Below are positions 12,314 through 21,539 of a DNA stretch of 64,000 nucleotides, one piece after another. Source of the DNA: Corallium rubrum (taxonomy: Eukaryota > Cnidaria > Anthozoa > Scleralcyonacea > Coralliidae); assembly GCA_964035015.1 (NCBI GenBank), contig OZ035998.1, positions 26,877,917 to 26,941,916 of the forward strand, written 5' to 3'. The notes under the pieces were generated by a model. The model saw nothing but the letters and a program-made list of their open reading frames with translations. It did not search any database and was not told the origin of the DNA. A program made the translations under genes and the position numbers. The first letter of the stretch is position 1. Every line of letters begins with the position of its first letter.

Positions 12314-12645
12314 GGGGGCAGCTGCCCCCCCCCCCCAATTTTTTCACAGAACAGACTTTATAATAATGGTACACCAAGTTTTATCCTGAAATAGCCGCTT
12401 ATTGAATCGTGGGTTCCGCTTAGTAGTGTAGGGTATGTTGGTGCGATAATTTCTTCCTTTTTACAGTAAAATTTCAACTATACTCGCTGTAGAATTAGAT
12501 GAAAAAGTTCGTTCAAATTGCTGCAAATGGTGTTTCCGAGGTTCTAAATTTCAAAAATTTCCGGGGGAGGACCCCCTACAAATGCGGTCACTAATTGCCA
12601 CAACTACCAGCCCCCCCCACTTTTTGACACCTTGCTACGGCACTG

Positions 12646-12706
12646 GCTGAAATTAGCCGGATAACATTGGAGAGAAGAATGAGTTCGTTGGACCTCAGTA
12701 TTGCAG
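12646..12706 (+). pseudogene. Exon of HTH-like gene, 3' part
   Basis: Continues the exon broken at 6813, starting with the duplicated GCTGA. It reads ISRITLERRMSSLDLSIA and ends at a splice-donor context, GCAG then GTACGA at 12707. The short ERRM-type segment would be the end of a helix-turn-helix. Host exon continuity across nearly 5.9 kb of nested insertions is the main evidence. Confidence 0.45.
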
Positions 12707-12719
12707 GTACGATTCGTTT

Positions 12720-12900
12720 TACCGTATATCCTCGATTAAGCCCCCTCTTAGCAAAAATAACACGTTCTTCAGTCTTCTTCCCATTTCAGAACTATTTTCA
12801 GCAAATATTTCCTTGTTTATATCACGTTTTATTTTTACGTGCCCTCTTGACACAAAAATTTAAATAAGCGCCCAGGCCGCTTAATCAAGGGAATACGGTA
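12720..12900. mobile_element. 181-bp TA-flanked MITE
   Basis: Inverted ends TACCGTATATCCTCGATTAA and, from the right inward, TACCGTATTCCCTTGATTAA, each starting with the TA of the target. The CCGTAT ends with TA duplication fit Tc1/mariner-type (Tigger-like) MITEs. No ORF. Confidence 0.75.
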
Positions 12901-13480
12901 TACGTATGCCCCGATCAATGTTAAGCTCCAGGGGGAGTTATGTATTAGGGACCGGTCATTAATTAAAGGGGGCAGGGCTGGTGCAAATGAAATATACAAT
13001 GTTCAATTTTTTCTGACCCCCCCCCCCCAATCGATACATGCTCCCTTGGAAAATATGTGAATTCGGGGTCTCTGAAATGGCATTTCCTGCATTTCGAGGG
13101 CACTTTTGAACAAAATATAGAGGTTTTAAATCACAATTTTAGCAAAAAGTGGAAGGATAATTATATATGTATTATTTATTGTTAAAATGCAAAGTCAGGT
13201 ATTTGTTTTTCTTGCATGAATTTACATGACCCCACTTCTTTGCATAAAAATTAGTGACCCTTCCCCATTTTGAACCAGGACGCTGACCTGATGTTTTGAA
13301 ATACTTTCGACATTCCGTTCGTTTGCAAATGTATTTTGTTTCCTAACATTTTACTCAAATCCTACACTTCGATGAACATTAATTACATAATCTATACAAA
13401 TTTGTGGACTTTATGAGAGAGCTAAAGTGCTAAACAGACAAGTCAAGTTAACATAAACACATGCATATATAATTATCCCG
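12901..13480. other. Gene-free stretch with repeat debris
   Basis: Contains C- and G-run rich debris (12965-13030) of the kind found in hAT-type MITEs, then AT-rich unique-looking sequence. No ORF, RNA or clear inverted ends seen. Confidence 0.6.
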
Positions 13481-13481
13481 A

Positions 13482-16270
13482 GCCGGGCGACGGGCCGAAG
13501 GCCCGGAGCCCGGTGAGGGTTCTAATCTCGACACGCGTGGAGTCGTTTTACACGCGTGTAGAAAAAGCGAGGGAGACGAAATCTGGGAGATAGTTTATTT
13601 ATTTGTTTGTTTGTTTGTTTGTTTGTTTGTTTGTTTGTTTGTTTGTTTGTTTGTTTGTTTGTTTGTTTGTTTGTTTGTTTGTTTGTTTGTTTGTTTGTTT
13701 GTTTGTTTGTTTGTTTGTTTGTTTGTTTGTTTGTTTGTTTGTTTGTTTGTTTGTTTGTTTGTTTGTTTGTTTGTTTGTTTGTTTGTTTGTTTGTTTGTTT
13801 GTTTGTTTGTTTGTTTGTTTGTTTGTTTGTTTGTTTGTTTGTTTGTTTGTTTGTTTGTTTGTTTGTTTGTTTGTTTGTTTGTTTGTTTGTTTGTTTGTTT
13901 GTTTGTTTGTTTGTTTGTTTGTTTGTTTGTTTGTTTGTTTGTTTGTTTGTTTGTTTGTTTGTTTGTCTGTCTGTTTGTTTGTTTGTTTGTTTGTTTGTTT
14001 GTTTGTTTGTTTGTTTGTTTGTTTGTTTGTTTGTTTGTTTGTTTGTCTGTCTGTTTGTTTGTTTGTTTGTTTGTCTGTTTGTTTGTTTGTTTGTTTGTTT
14101 GTTTGTTTGTTTGTTTGTTTGTTTGTTTGTTTGTTTGTTTGTTTGTTTGTTTGTTTGTTTGTTTGTTTGTTTGTTTGTTTGTTTGTTTGTTTGTTTGTTT
14201 GTTTGTTTGTTTGTTTGTTTGTTTGTTTGTTTGTTTGTTTGTTTGTTTGTTTGTTTGTTTGTTTGTTTGTTTGTTTGTTTGTTTGTTTGTTTGTTTGTTT
14301 GTTTGTTTGTTTGTTTGTTTGTTTGTTTGTTTGTTTGTTTGTTTGTTTGTTTGTTTGTTTGTTTGTTTGTCTGTTTGTTTGTTTGTTTGTTTGTTTGTTT
14401 GTTTGTTTGTTTGTTTGTTTGTTTGTCTGTTTGTTTGTTTGTTTGTTTGTTTGTTTGTTTGTTTGTTTGTTTGTTTGTTTGTTTGTTTGTTTGTTTGTTT
14501 GTTTGTTTGTTTGTTTGTTTGTTTGTTTGTTTGTTTGTTTGTTTGTTTGTTTGTTTGTTTGTTTGTTTGTTTGTTTGTTTGTTTGTTTGTTTGTTTGTTT
14601 GTTTGTTTGTTTGTTTGTTTGTTTGTTTGTTTGTTTGTTTGTTTGTTTGTTTGTTTGTTTGTCTGTTTGTTTGTTTGTTTGTTTGTTTGTTTGTTTGTTT
14701 GTTTGTTTGTTTGTTTGTTTGTTTGTTTGTTTGTTTGTTTGTTTGTTTGTTTGTTTGTTTGTTTGTTTGTTTGTTTGTTTGTTTGTTTGTTTGTTTGTTT
14801 GTTTGTTTGTTTGTTTGTTTGTTTGTTTGTTTGTTTGTTTGTTTGTTTGTTTGTTTGTTTGTTTGTTTGTTTGTTTGTTTGTTTGTTTGTTTGTTTGTTT
14901 GTTTGTTTGTTTGTTTGTTTGTTTGTTTGTTTGTTTGTTTGTTTGTTTGTTTGTTTGTTTGTTTGTTTGTTTGTTTGTTTGTTTGTTTGTTTGTTTGTTT
15001 GTTTGTTTGTTTGTTTGTTTGTTTGTTTGTTTGTTTGTTTGTTTGTTTGTTTGTTTGTTTGTTTGTTTGTTTGTTTGTTTGTTTGTTTGTTTGTTTGTTT
15101 GTTTGTTTGTTTGTTTGTTTGTTTGTTTGTTTGTTTGTTTGTTTGTTTGTTTGTTTGTTTGTTTGTTTGTTTGTTTGTTTGTTTGTTTGTTTGTTTGTTT
15201 GTTTGTTTGTTTGTTTGTTTGTTTGTTTGTTTGTTTGTTTGTTTGTTTGTTTGTTTGTTTGTTTGTTTGTTTGTTTGTTTGTTTGTTTGTTTGTTTGTTT
15301 GTTTGTTTGTATATATATATGTTTGGTACGGTGTCACGCGGTAAGAATAGTTGGACACTGGTGACTAGCGACGAAGAAAACTATGAAATCTGTCAGTATT
15401 TTGCTTTTGTTTAACGAAATGGAGCCCTCGATGGAGCCTGTTCCACTTAAATAATAAACGAGAACAACGAAGAAAATGATACAAACAGTCGGTTAATATA
15501 TCTTGAAGTGAAACCAGAAAACCTGAAGAAACCAAACTCCGTATGGTAAACAAAACTCGATCTGAATTGCAGTGGTTGTGGTCACTCAGTGTTAAAGTTA
15601 TAAACGGTAGGATTCTTGTTGTCTTAATAACCTAAACAATATACAGCTTCACGTTTTCGTGCTTTCCCTTCGCTCGTCCAAACCATAAGTCAGCTTAACT
15701 AAAGCTAACTTAAAACACTTCCTTTATAAGCTTATGTTGATGTTATTCATTGACTTCGCATGGGCTTTTGCGATTTTTTTTTTCTGTATTTCCAACTTTT
15801 CGACTGAAACGTGGTCTGTTTAATACTTCTTTCTGGGATCCGATTCTACTGAATTGTTTTTATCTCAGACTCTATTATAAATGTAATTTTGAGCTTTTAA
15901 CTTTTAATTCTGCCTTTGCAAACATGTATACTTAGCCACATAGGGAAGCCATAAGCCATTTAAGTGCTTGCTAAAAATAATTATCCCTTAGCTTTTGAAT
16001 CCTCCAATAAAAACAATATATTTTTTACAACCAGATCTAAGTTTTGCTTTGATATGTTCAACTTTCATTAAATCAGTTAGTCATCCATCTGTAAATTCTA
16101 TAATTATCTCTAGGATTATCATTTGTTTAAAAATCTGTTTGTTTTTATATTGGTTGTATATCAGGAGTGCTTATTTTAAATCAGGGTGGGTGGGTGGGTG
16201 GGGTGTTTCAAAAAACCCATTTAATAAAAGCGGGCGAGGGGTTGTTGCATTAATGTATTTCTACTATATA
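13482..16270. repeat. Tandem repeat unit, copy 1 (expanded)
   Basis: Begins CGAGCCGGGCGACGGGCCGA and continues through TCTAATCTCGACACGCGTGG, a microsatellite, GTCACGCGGTAAGAAT, then about 900 bp ending in a GGGTGGGTGGG stretch. The same sequence order restarts at 16281. The copies differ mainly in the microsatellite, which here is 1.7 kb of TTTG repeat plus a short TA run. Inverted relatives occur at 60220-62620. No convincing ORF. Confidence 0.85.
13598..15310. repeat. (TTTG)n tetranucleotide array, about 1.7 kb
   Basis: Roughly 430 copies, with only about eight T-to-C changes (GTCTGTCT or GTCTG) scattered at 13965, 14045, 14075, 14371, 14427 and 14661. All frames are open, giving Phe-Val-Cys-Leu or Lys-Gln-Thr-Asn repeats that are artefacts. 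It occupies the place of the TA microsatellite in the neighbouring copy. Confidence 0.98.
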
Positions 16271-16280
16271 AATATTAATC

Positions 16281-16403
16281 CCCGAGCCGGGCGGAGGGCC
16301 GAAGGCCCGGAGCCCGGTGAGGGTGCTAATCTCGACATGCGTGGAGTCCATTTTACACGCGTGGAGAAAAAGCGAGGGAGACGTAATCTCGGAAATAGTT
16401 TAT

Positions 16404-16468
<65 letters not shown>

Positions 16469-17480
16469 TATACGGTGTCACGCGGTAAGAATTGTTGGAC
16501 ACTGGTGACTAGCGATGCAGAAAACTAAATCTGTCAGTATTATTTTTGCTTTCGTTTATTACGAAATGGAACCTGCTCTACTTAAATTAAAAGAGAACAA
16601 CGAAGAAAAGGATACAAACAGCCGGTTTAATATATCTTGAAGCGAAACGAGAGGACCTGAAGAAACCAAACGCCGTATGGTAAACAAAACCTCCATCTGA
16701 ATTGCAGTGCTTGTCGTCACTCAGTGGTCTCAAAATCTTTCAAGTTTATACCGGTAGGGGATTTGTATTTTGTCCTTATGTCCTAAAACAATATACAGCT
16801 TAACGTTTTCGTGCTTTCCCTTTGCTCGTCCAAATTAACCATAAGTCAGCTTAACTAAAACTAACTTAAAACACTTGGGCTTTATATATCACGCTTATAT
16901 GTTGTGCACGTGGGCTTTGTCGGTTTTCTTGGCTGTGGTTCCAAATTTTCGACTGCAACGTTGTCTGTTTAATACTTCTTTCTGGAATCCGATTCTACTG
17001 AATTGTTTTTATCTCAGACTCTATTATAAATGTAATTTTTGAGCTGTCAACTTTTAATTCTGCCTTTGCAAAATGCACATGCATAGAGAAGCCATTTAAA
17101 GGCTTGCTGGAAATAATCCCTTTTGAAACCTCCTAAAAACAATATATTTTTTACAACCAGAATTTAATAATGAAATCTAAGTTTTGCTTTGATATGTTCA
17201 ACTTTCATTAAATGATTTAAATCAGTTTTGTCATCCTATCGACCTATCCATAAATTCTATAATGTAATATCCCAAGGATTTAATATCATTTGTTTTTATA
17301 TTTGTTTGTTTTTATATTGGCTGTATAATAAGGAGTGCTTATTTTCATCAGGGGGTGGGTGGGGGTGTTTCAAAAAAGCATGTAAACCCCATTCTCCGTG
17401 CGCTCAACCTCGTCCCCTCGAGAGACAGACTTGATCCAAGTCTAGCGGGCGAGGGGTTGTTGCGTTCATGTATTTCTAGT
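16281..17480. repeat. Tandem repeat unit, copy 2
   Basis: Restarts CGAGCCGGGCGGAGGGCCGA and follows copy 1, but with a 55-bp TA run (16411-16465) instead of the TTTG array. It ends past AGCGGGCGAGGGGTTGTTGC. Between 17382 and 17440 it contains an extra segment absent from copy 1. No gene. Confidence 0.85.
16411..16465. repeat. (TA)n microsatellite
   Basis: About 27 TA units at the position homologous to the TTTG array of the preceding repeat copy. Confidence 0.97.
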
Positions 17481-17721
17481 ATAACAATATTAAAGATGCA
17501 CAGTCTTTCTACGACTTGAAGAAGAGCTGCTCTAGCAGAATCGATCTCATTCTTGTTCATTTTCGTTGCAACGTTGAATTGAAAATTCCAGAAATTTTAT
17601 AACCTCGTGTTAAAAGGCTGTTCGGTATACTCAAAATGTCGAAATCCGAGAGTAGTCTGGAACCGAGTTTGGTGCAGTGCTCTCCGTGGAGCAGTGGTTA
17701 GTGTAGGCGGTTCAACATTTT

Positions 17722-17956
17722 GCATGTTTAAAATACGAGCTTGCATGTTTAAAATACAAACTAGCATGTCCAAGATGTGTTTTTTTATGGTAAAATACGT
17801 ATTATGCAATCTAGAATGCGTTCTTAGATGTCGAAAATGCAAACTTGAATATTGGCGGATAATAAACAAGGCGAAAATATATATGAACTTGAATGTCGGA
17901 AATATGAACTAGAATGTCGAAAATGCAAACTTGAATATTGGCGGATATTGAACGCC
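17722..17956. repeat. Degenerate minisatellite, inverse of 6205-6480
   Basis: Units such as GAACTTGAATGTCGGAAATA and GCAAACTTGAATATTGGCGG are reverse complements of those at 6205-6480, ending with the same GATATTGAACGCCAT boundary. The spacing to the adjacent exon-like block differs between the two loci. Confidence 0.8.
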
Positions 17957-17984
17957 ATACAAATCCGACGCCGGCAATTGAGAC

Positions 17985-18165
17985 ATGCACTTAACTTTCT
18001 TGATCGGATCAGCTACTAAAGTGAGCTGAGGAATGTCTAAAACCTTTCAAAGGATCTTGACGCGACTACAGCTTCCTTGGGTGTACTGCTTTATTCAACG
18101 CTGATCACGAACATATTCAGACACCATTCGTCAAGAGCTCGAATTCCGATTGTACAACACTTTGG
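17985..18165 (+). other. Exon/promoter-like block, paralogous to 5816-5995
   Basis: Shares TGCACTTAACTTT at its start and an ACACTTTGGTGAGTAATGG donor context at its end with the 5.8 kb block. Both sit beside the same minisatellite family, on opposite sides. No protein frame recognised. Confidence 0.4.
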
Positions 18166-18667
18166 TGAGTAATGGGTTTGCCTTTATACTACATATGTAT
18201 TAACTCAAAGTTTTGTCGCGGCAAACGACAAGGGTAATGACTAACATAGTTCATCTAGAAGCGCAAGGGGGTGATTACATGGACGAGGTGGAGGGGTCCG
18301 ATCCGGCAGAAATCTCGTACGCTTACCTCAGAACTGAATCACAAGAAATCAAGTCAGAAATCAGGAAATCAACAACATAAATCAGGAAATCACTAGAAAT
18401 CACACGCAAATTTTGAATTAAATCTCTGAGAGACTGGAAACGAGTTTGCGATATTAAATCTTCGTTCTTAACTCCAGTTCATACGTTTTGTCCTCTGCGT
18501 GTTCCCTTGGGCTGCTTTTTGTTAGCTCAAAACAGTCAAAAGATACAATTAATGTTATTTCATCGTAATTCTGCTAGAAAATATAAGCTCAGCAATGCAT
18601 AATATACCGAGAGTGCTGGAGATAATGTGATATATATATATATTTTTATTTATTAAGTGAAAAAGCT

Positions 18668-18710
18668 GTCGCTACTCGAGTTTCACGCTTACACGCGATC
18701 GTCAGGCAAC
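18668..18710 (-). ncRNA. Hammerhead ribozyme-like motif in PLE 3' region
   Basis: On the minus strand: core box CTGACGA at 18705-18699; stem II CGC/GCG with a GTGTAA loop; box GAAA at 18684-18681; a one-pair stem III with loop TCGA; and cleavage triplet GTA at 18675-18673. Stem I is five pairs, GCGAC (18672-18668) with GTTGC (18710-18706). This order is the minimal type I hammerhead reported for PLEs. The first stem II pair is a U-U mismatch, which could lower activity. Confidence 0.6.
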
Positions 18711-18734
18711 TGACAGACTCGATCTAGTTAAACT

Positions 18735-20645
18735 CTATTTACATGATGAAACGAGGTGTCGTGTTACGTGTCTACATTTACTAAAGAGTTCAGAGCGTCT
18801 GTTCAGTAGTTCATGTTTCCGGTCCTTCAGTAAGATTAGTTTTTCTTCCAAGCACAAGTTACACCTTCGCGAGCCGATTTTGTAGGCGGGAATTTTCTTT
18901 CTTAGCGACCAATTTATCTTGAACGCGCGCTTAGAATCATTCAATTTCCAAATATACTTTGACAGTTCCGTTTCATCGGCGTATTTTCTGTGTGAAAACG
19001 ACTTTGCGTGGTTTCGGTATCTGTTCTTGAATGGTCCGCCCGTTACGCCTACGTACGATTTCGTCTCATTGTTGTCAACTGTGGTAACATCAGCTTGGTA
19101 GACCACGCTTTCTGACAGGCATTTCTTCTCGACCGGGCATGCGTCTGGTCGTCTGCAGTTGCATTCGTTTGTGTTTTGAGTGTTCGTTTGTTGTTTGGTG
19201 TGTTGGTTGAGTATTTTGTTGTTGTGTTGGGAAATAAAAGATTTCATGTTAGGTAGGCAGCTGTAACTGACTCGTACAGTATGCCGGTTGAATATGCTAT
19301 ATAGTTTGTTGGAAGGGTGGAAGTGTTTGTCAAGTAGTGATAGAAAGTCTCGTCCTATGTTCGTTTGAACGTTCTTACTAAAAGGTGGGTTACACCAAAT
19401 AGCGTTGCGTTGTCTGTTCCGTTTTCGTTGATGGTTATAGTTAGGGTAGTCGTTTCCGTTCTGCGTGGGTGGTTCGTATGTGAGGTTTGTATCAAAGTTG
19501 CTGTGTTTTAAGGCGTCGTTGTAGAGCGGTGCGGCAGCGTCGAATGTTCGTTTGTCGCATGAGAGTTTGTTGATGCGTTTGTTGATTGATAATGGTAGTT
19601 GGCGTAGTATGGAGGGAGGGTGGTTAGACAGTCGGTTAACGTAAAGTGGTTCGTCGTTAGGTTTTCTGTATGGTTTGTACGTACCGTCAGTTAGGTCAAA
19701 CGTTATGTCGAGGAAATTTACGCGTTTCAGGTTAGCACCGGCCGTGATTTTCAGGCCGAAATTTGCGAAGATTTGGATCAGATCTTTGCGCGCCTTGTCT
19801 GCTAATCTTCCGGAGGTGGTGGTGATAGCTTCTAGGCCGTCGTCTCGGTATAATCCTATTTGGTTTCCAAATCGGTTCTCGAGCGTGCTGAGGAAAAATA
19901 GGCCAACTAATTCACATATTTCGGCGCCGTCATAGCTGCCCATGGTTACGTCAAAAGAGTTGAGCGAGTTTTGTTTTGTCCATGCTTTGCCGTTGTTAAA
20001 AAGGAGGGATTTTCTTGCGTGTTTGATGATTTTGATGTCGTTTTCGGAAATGGTGGTGAATTGCTAAGACCAATTGATGGCGTCATCTAGTAATTGCTCG
20101 GAAATGGATGGATAAAAATCTACGATGTCGAACGATAAAAACGTGTGTCTATTCTTGTTGGGTATACTGGTAAACCACGATATCGTATCGTCGGAGTTGC
20201 GCTACTGGTTGCTTCGGGTTTCGTTACGGATATCGGTGTTGATACGGTCAAGGATGGACTTGCAGACCTTTCCGATATTACTCTTGGCAGGGTTGATAAG
20301 TCGACATTGCGGGTGGTTCTCGAAATTGTCCTTGTGGTCTTTAAGGGATATGAAGGCTTTCGATTGTGCCATAGGCTCTATTCGGTTGCTTATCTTTAAT
20401 CCGTCGGCTATGTGTTTCAGTTCATCGTTGATACTATTCATGCTGTTCTCCTGTGCCAATTTATAGGTTTTTGTTACGTTTTCCGTCAGTAACTTGATGT
20501 ATGTAGGCGCGTCCATCTCGTACATATTTCTCGTTTTGTCCGCGGGAATGAAGAGGTTGTTTGATGATGTGATCTTCCGTTTGTCGTCTTCTAGAGATTT
20601 GATAAACTCGTCGTTGCCGTCTCGGAATTGGGTGTTAGAGATCAT
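18735..20645 (-). pseudogene. PLE reverse transcriptase with GIY-YIG endonuclease
   Basis: The first frame (20645-20202) carries the finger region with FIPADKTRNMY, then FISLKDHKDNF and CRLINPAKSNIGK. A frameshift near 20200 leads to a palm block of the LSFDIVDFYPSIS type, then a stop codon (TAG) near 20067. The third part (19943-18735, 402 residues) has the catalytic GLYRDDGL motif, thumb, a cysteine pair (CNCRRPDACPVEKKC), and the GIY-YIG domain with VVYQADVTT, SYVGVTGGPFKNRYRNH and a downstream Glu/Asn-rich segment. Reverse transcription is target-primed after GIY-YIG nicking. Frameshift and stop make this copy dead. Confidence 0.9.
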
Positions 20646-20658
20646 CTTAATAACGTCA

Positions 20659-20691
<33 letters not shown>
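20659..20691. repeat. (TA)n flanked by CAGT/ACTG
   Basis: TA run enclosed by GTCAG and CTGAC, making one long palindrome at the truncated end of the PLE. Confidence 0.9.
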
Positions 20692-20692
<1 letters not shown>

Positions 20693-20699
20693 TGACAAG

Positions 20700-21130
20700 T
20701 GTAGGTATTCAATATCTGGGTGAAGTTTAGGCATTCTTATATGGCTTAACATTGCTTAAAGGTAACGTACAGTCCGTTCTGCGCATGTACGAAACTAATG
20801 TTTATATTTTTATTTACAAAAAATATACTGATACCTTATTCAGCATTGTAAGCTTTTCTTACTTCCTCTTCATTACTTGTACCCAAAACAAAACATTTTC
20901 AGAAGAAATAGAAGAAATCCGAAGAGATATCCTCGCCGAATCACTTGGTTTTCTGCCATGTTGCTCCAATCTCATCCCCAGAGCCAAATATGCTCGGCCG
21001 CGCGGTTGCTTGGGGGGAGGGAGCTGGCTCTGGGGACGAGATTGATGTTGCTCCTAATGGTTTACATGTACTTCATGTAATTATCTACGAATGTCTTGTT
21101 TGGGGAATTTCTGGATAAATGGGAAAACGA
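20700..21130. other. No gene seen
   Basis: Mixed-composition sequence. A short inverted pair around TGGGGATGAGATT-type text occurs at 20970-21045 (CCAATCTCATCCCCAGAGCC against GGCTCTGGGGACGAGATTGA), a possible 75-bp hairpin. Nothing else recognised. Confidence 0.5.
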
Positions 21131-21140
21131 TTCACCAGTT

Positions 21141-21204
21141 ATTCACACTGCAAAACTAGAGCATCGCATATAAAGGTCAACATACTATGAATAAATTGTC
21201 AGTG
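21141..21204. repeat. Outer inverted repeat, partner of 32874-32939
   Basis: Holds ATTCACACTGCA, GAGCATCGCATATAAAGGTC and TGAATAAATTGTCAGTG. The reverse complement with few changes is at 32874-32939. It extends the inverted symmetry seen around the 24.3-32.7 kb element outward. Confidence 0.75.
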
Positions 21205-21539
21205 CTTTATGCTGCACCCTATAGCTTTCGCCGGGAACCTTCGCCAGCACTTTTAGTTTACAGCAAGACAAGATCTTATGGCCTTCTAATCAAGGTCTAC
21301 TATAGTTTACTTATACATTGATGGTTCCCGGATTTTGCCAGACGAACGACAAAGACTGGAACACCGGAAGCGTGTCAAATATTTCCAAGTTGTCCCTGCT
21401 GAGGTATATTGCTTATTCTTCTAATCTTCTTTCCTTTCTTCCTCAGTGTTAACAACTAGAATATCTTGTCGGGCTCACGGCTTGATCGACCGAAATTGAT
21501 GCTTATTGACTATGGTAGTCCGATATATTTTAACAGACT

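Larger units (their letters stand above)
6814..12645. mobile_element. hAT-like element, split by the Gypsy insertion
   Basis: Inverted ends are CAGTGCCGTAGCAGG at 6814 and, reading inward from 12645, CAGTGCCGTAGCAAGG. The direct flanks GCTGA at 6809-6813 and 12646-12650 form a 5-bp target duplication. CAGTG-type ends are typical of hAT. Most hATs make 8-bp duplications, so 5 bp points to a hAT5-like group or a mutated 8-mer. The element itself is only about 370 bp (6814-6850 plus 12314-12645) with long G and C runs, so it is a MITE. Its G run received the Gypsy insertion. Confidence 0.65.
18628..20691 (-). mobile_element. Penelope-like element (PLE), 5'-truncated
   Basis: Minus-strand retroelement with a PLE-type reverse transcriptase followed by a GIY-YIG endonuclease, the defining architecture of canonical PLEs. 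TA microsatellites bound it on both sides (20659-20691 and 18628-18650). A hammerhead-like RNA motif follows the stop codon, as known for PLEs. The 5' part and any second terminal repeat are missing. Confidence 0.85.

Noticed and set aside
13600..15310. CRISPR array or direct-repeat system in the long arrays
   Set aside because: Units are 4-26 bp with no unique spacers, in a eukaryotic context; simple microsatellites or minisatellites.
13595..15414. Four frames of about 580-600 residues (Phe-Val-Cys-Leu or Lys-Gln-Thr-Asn)
   Set aside because: Translations of the TTTG array.
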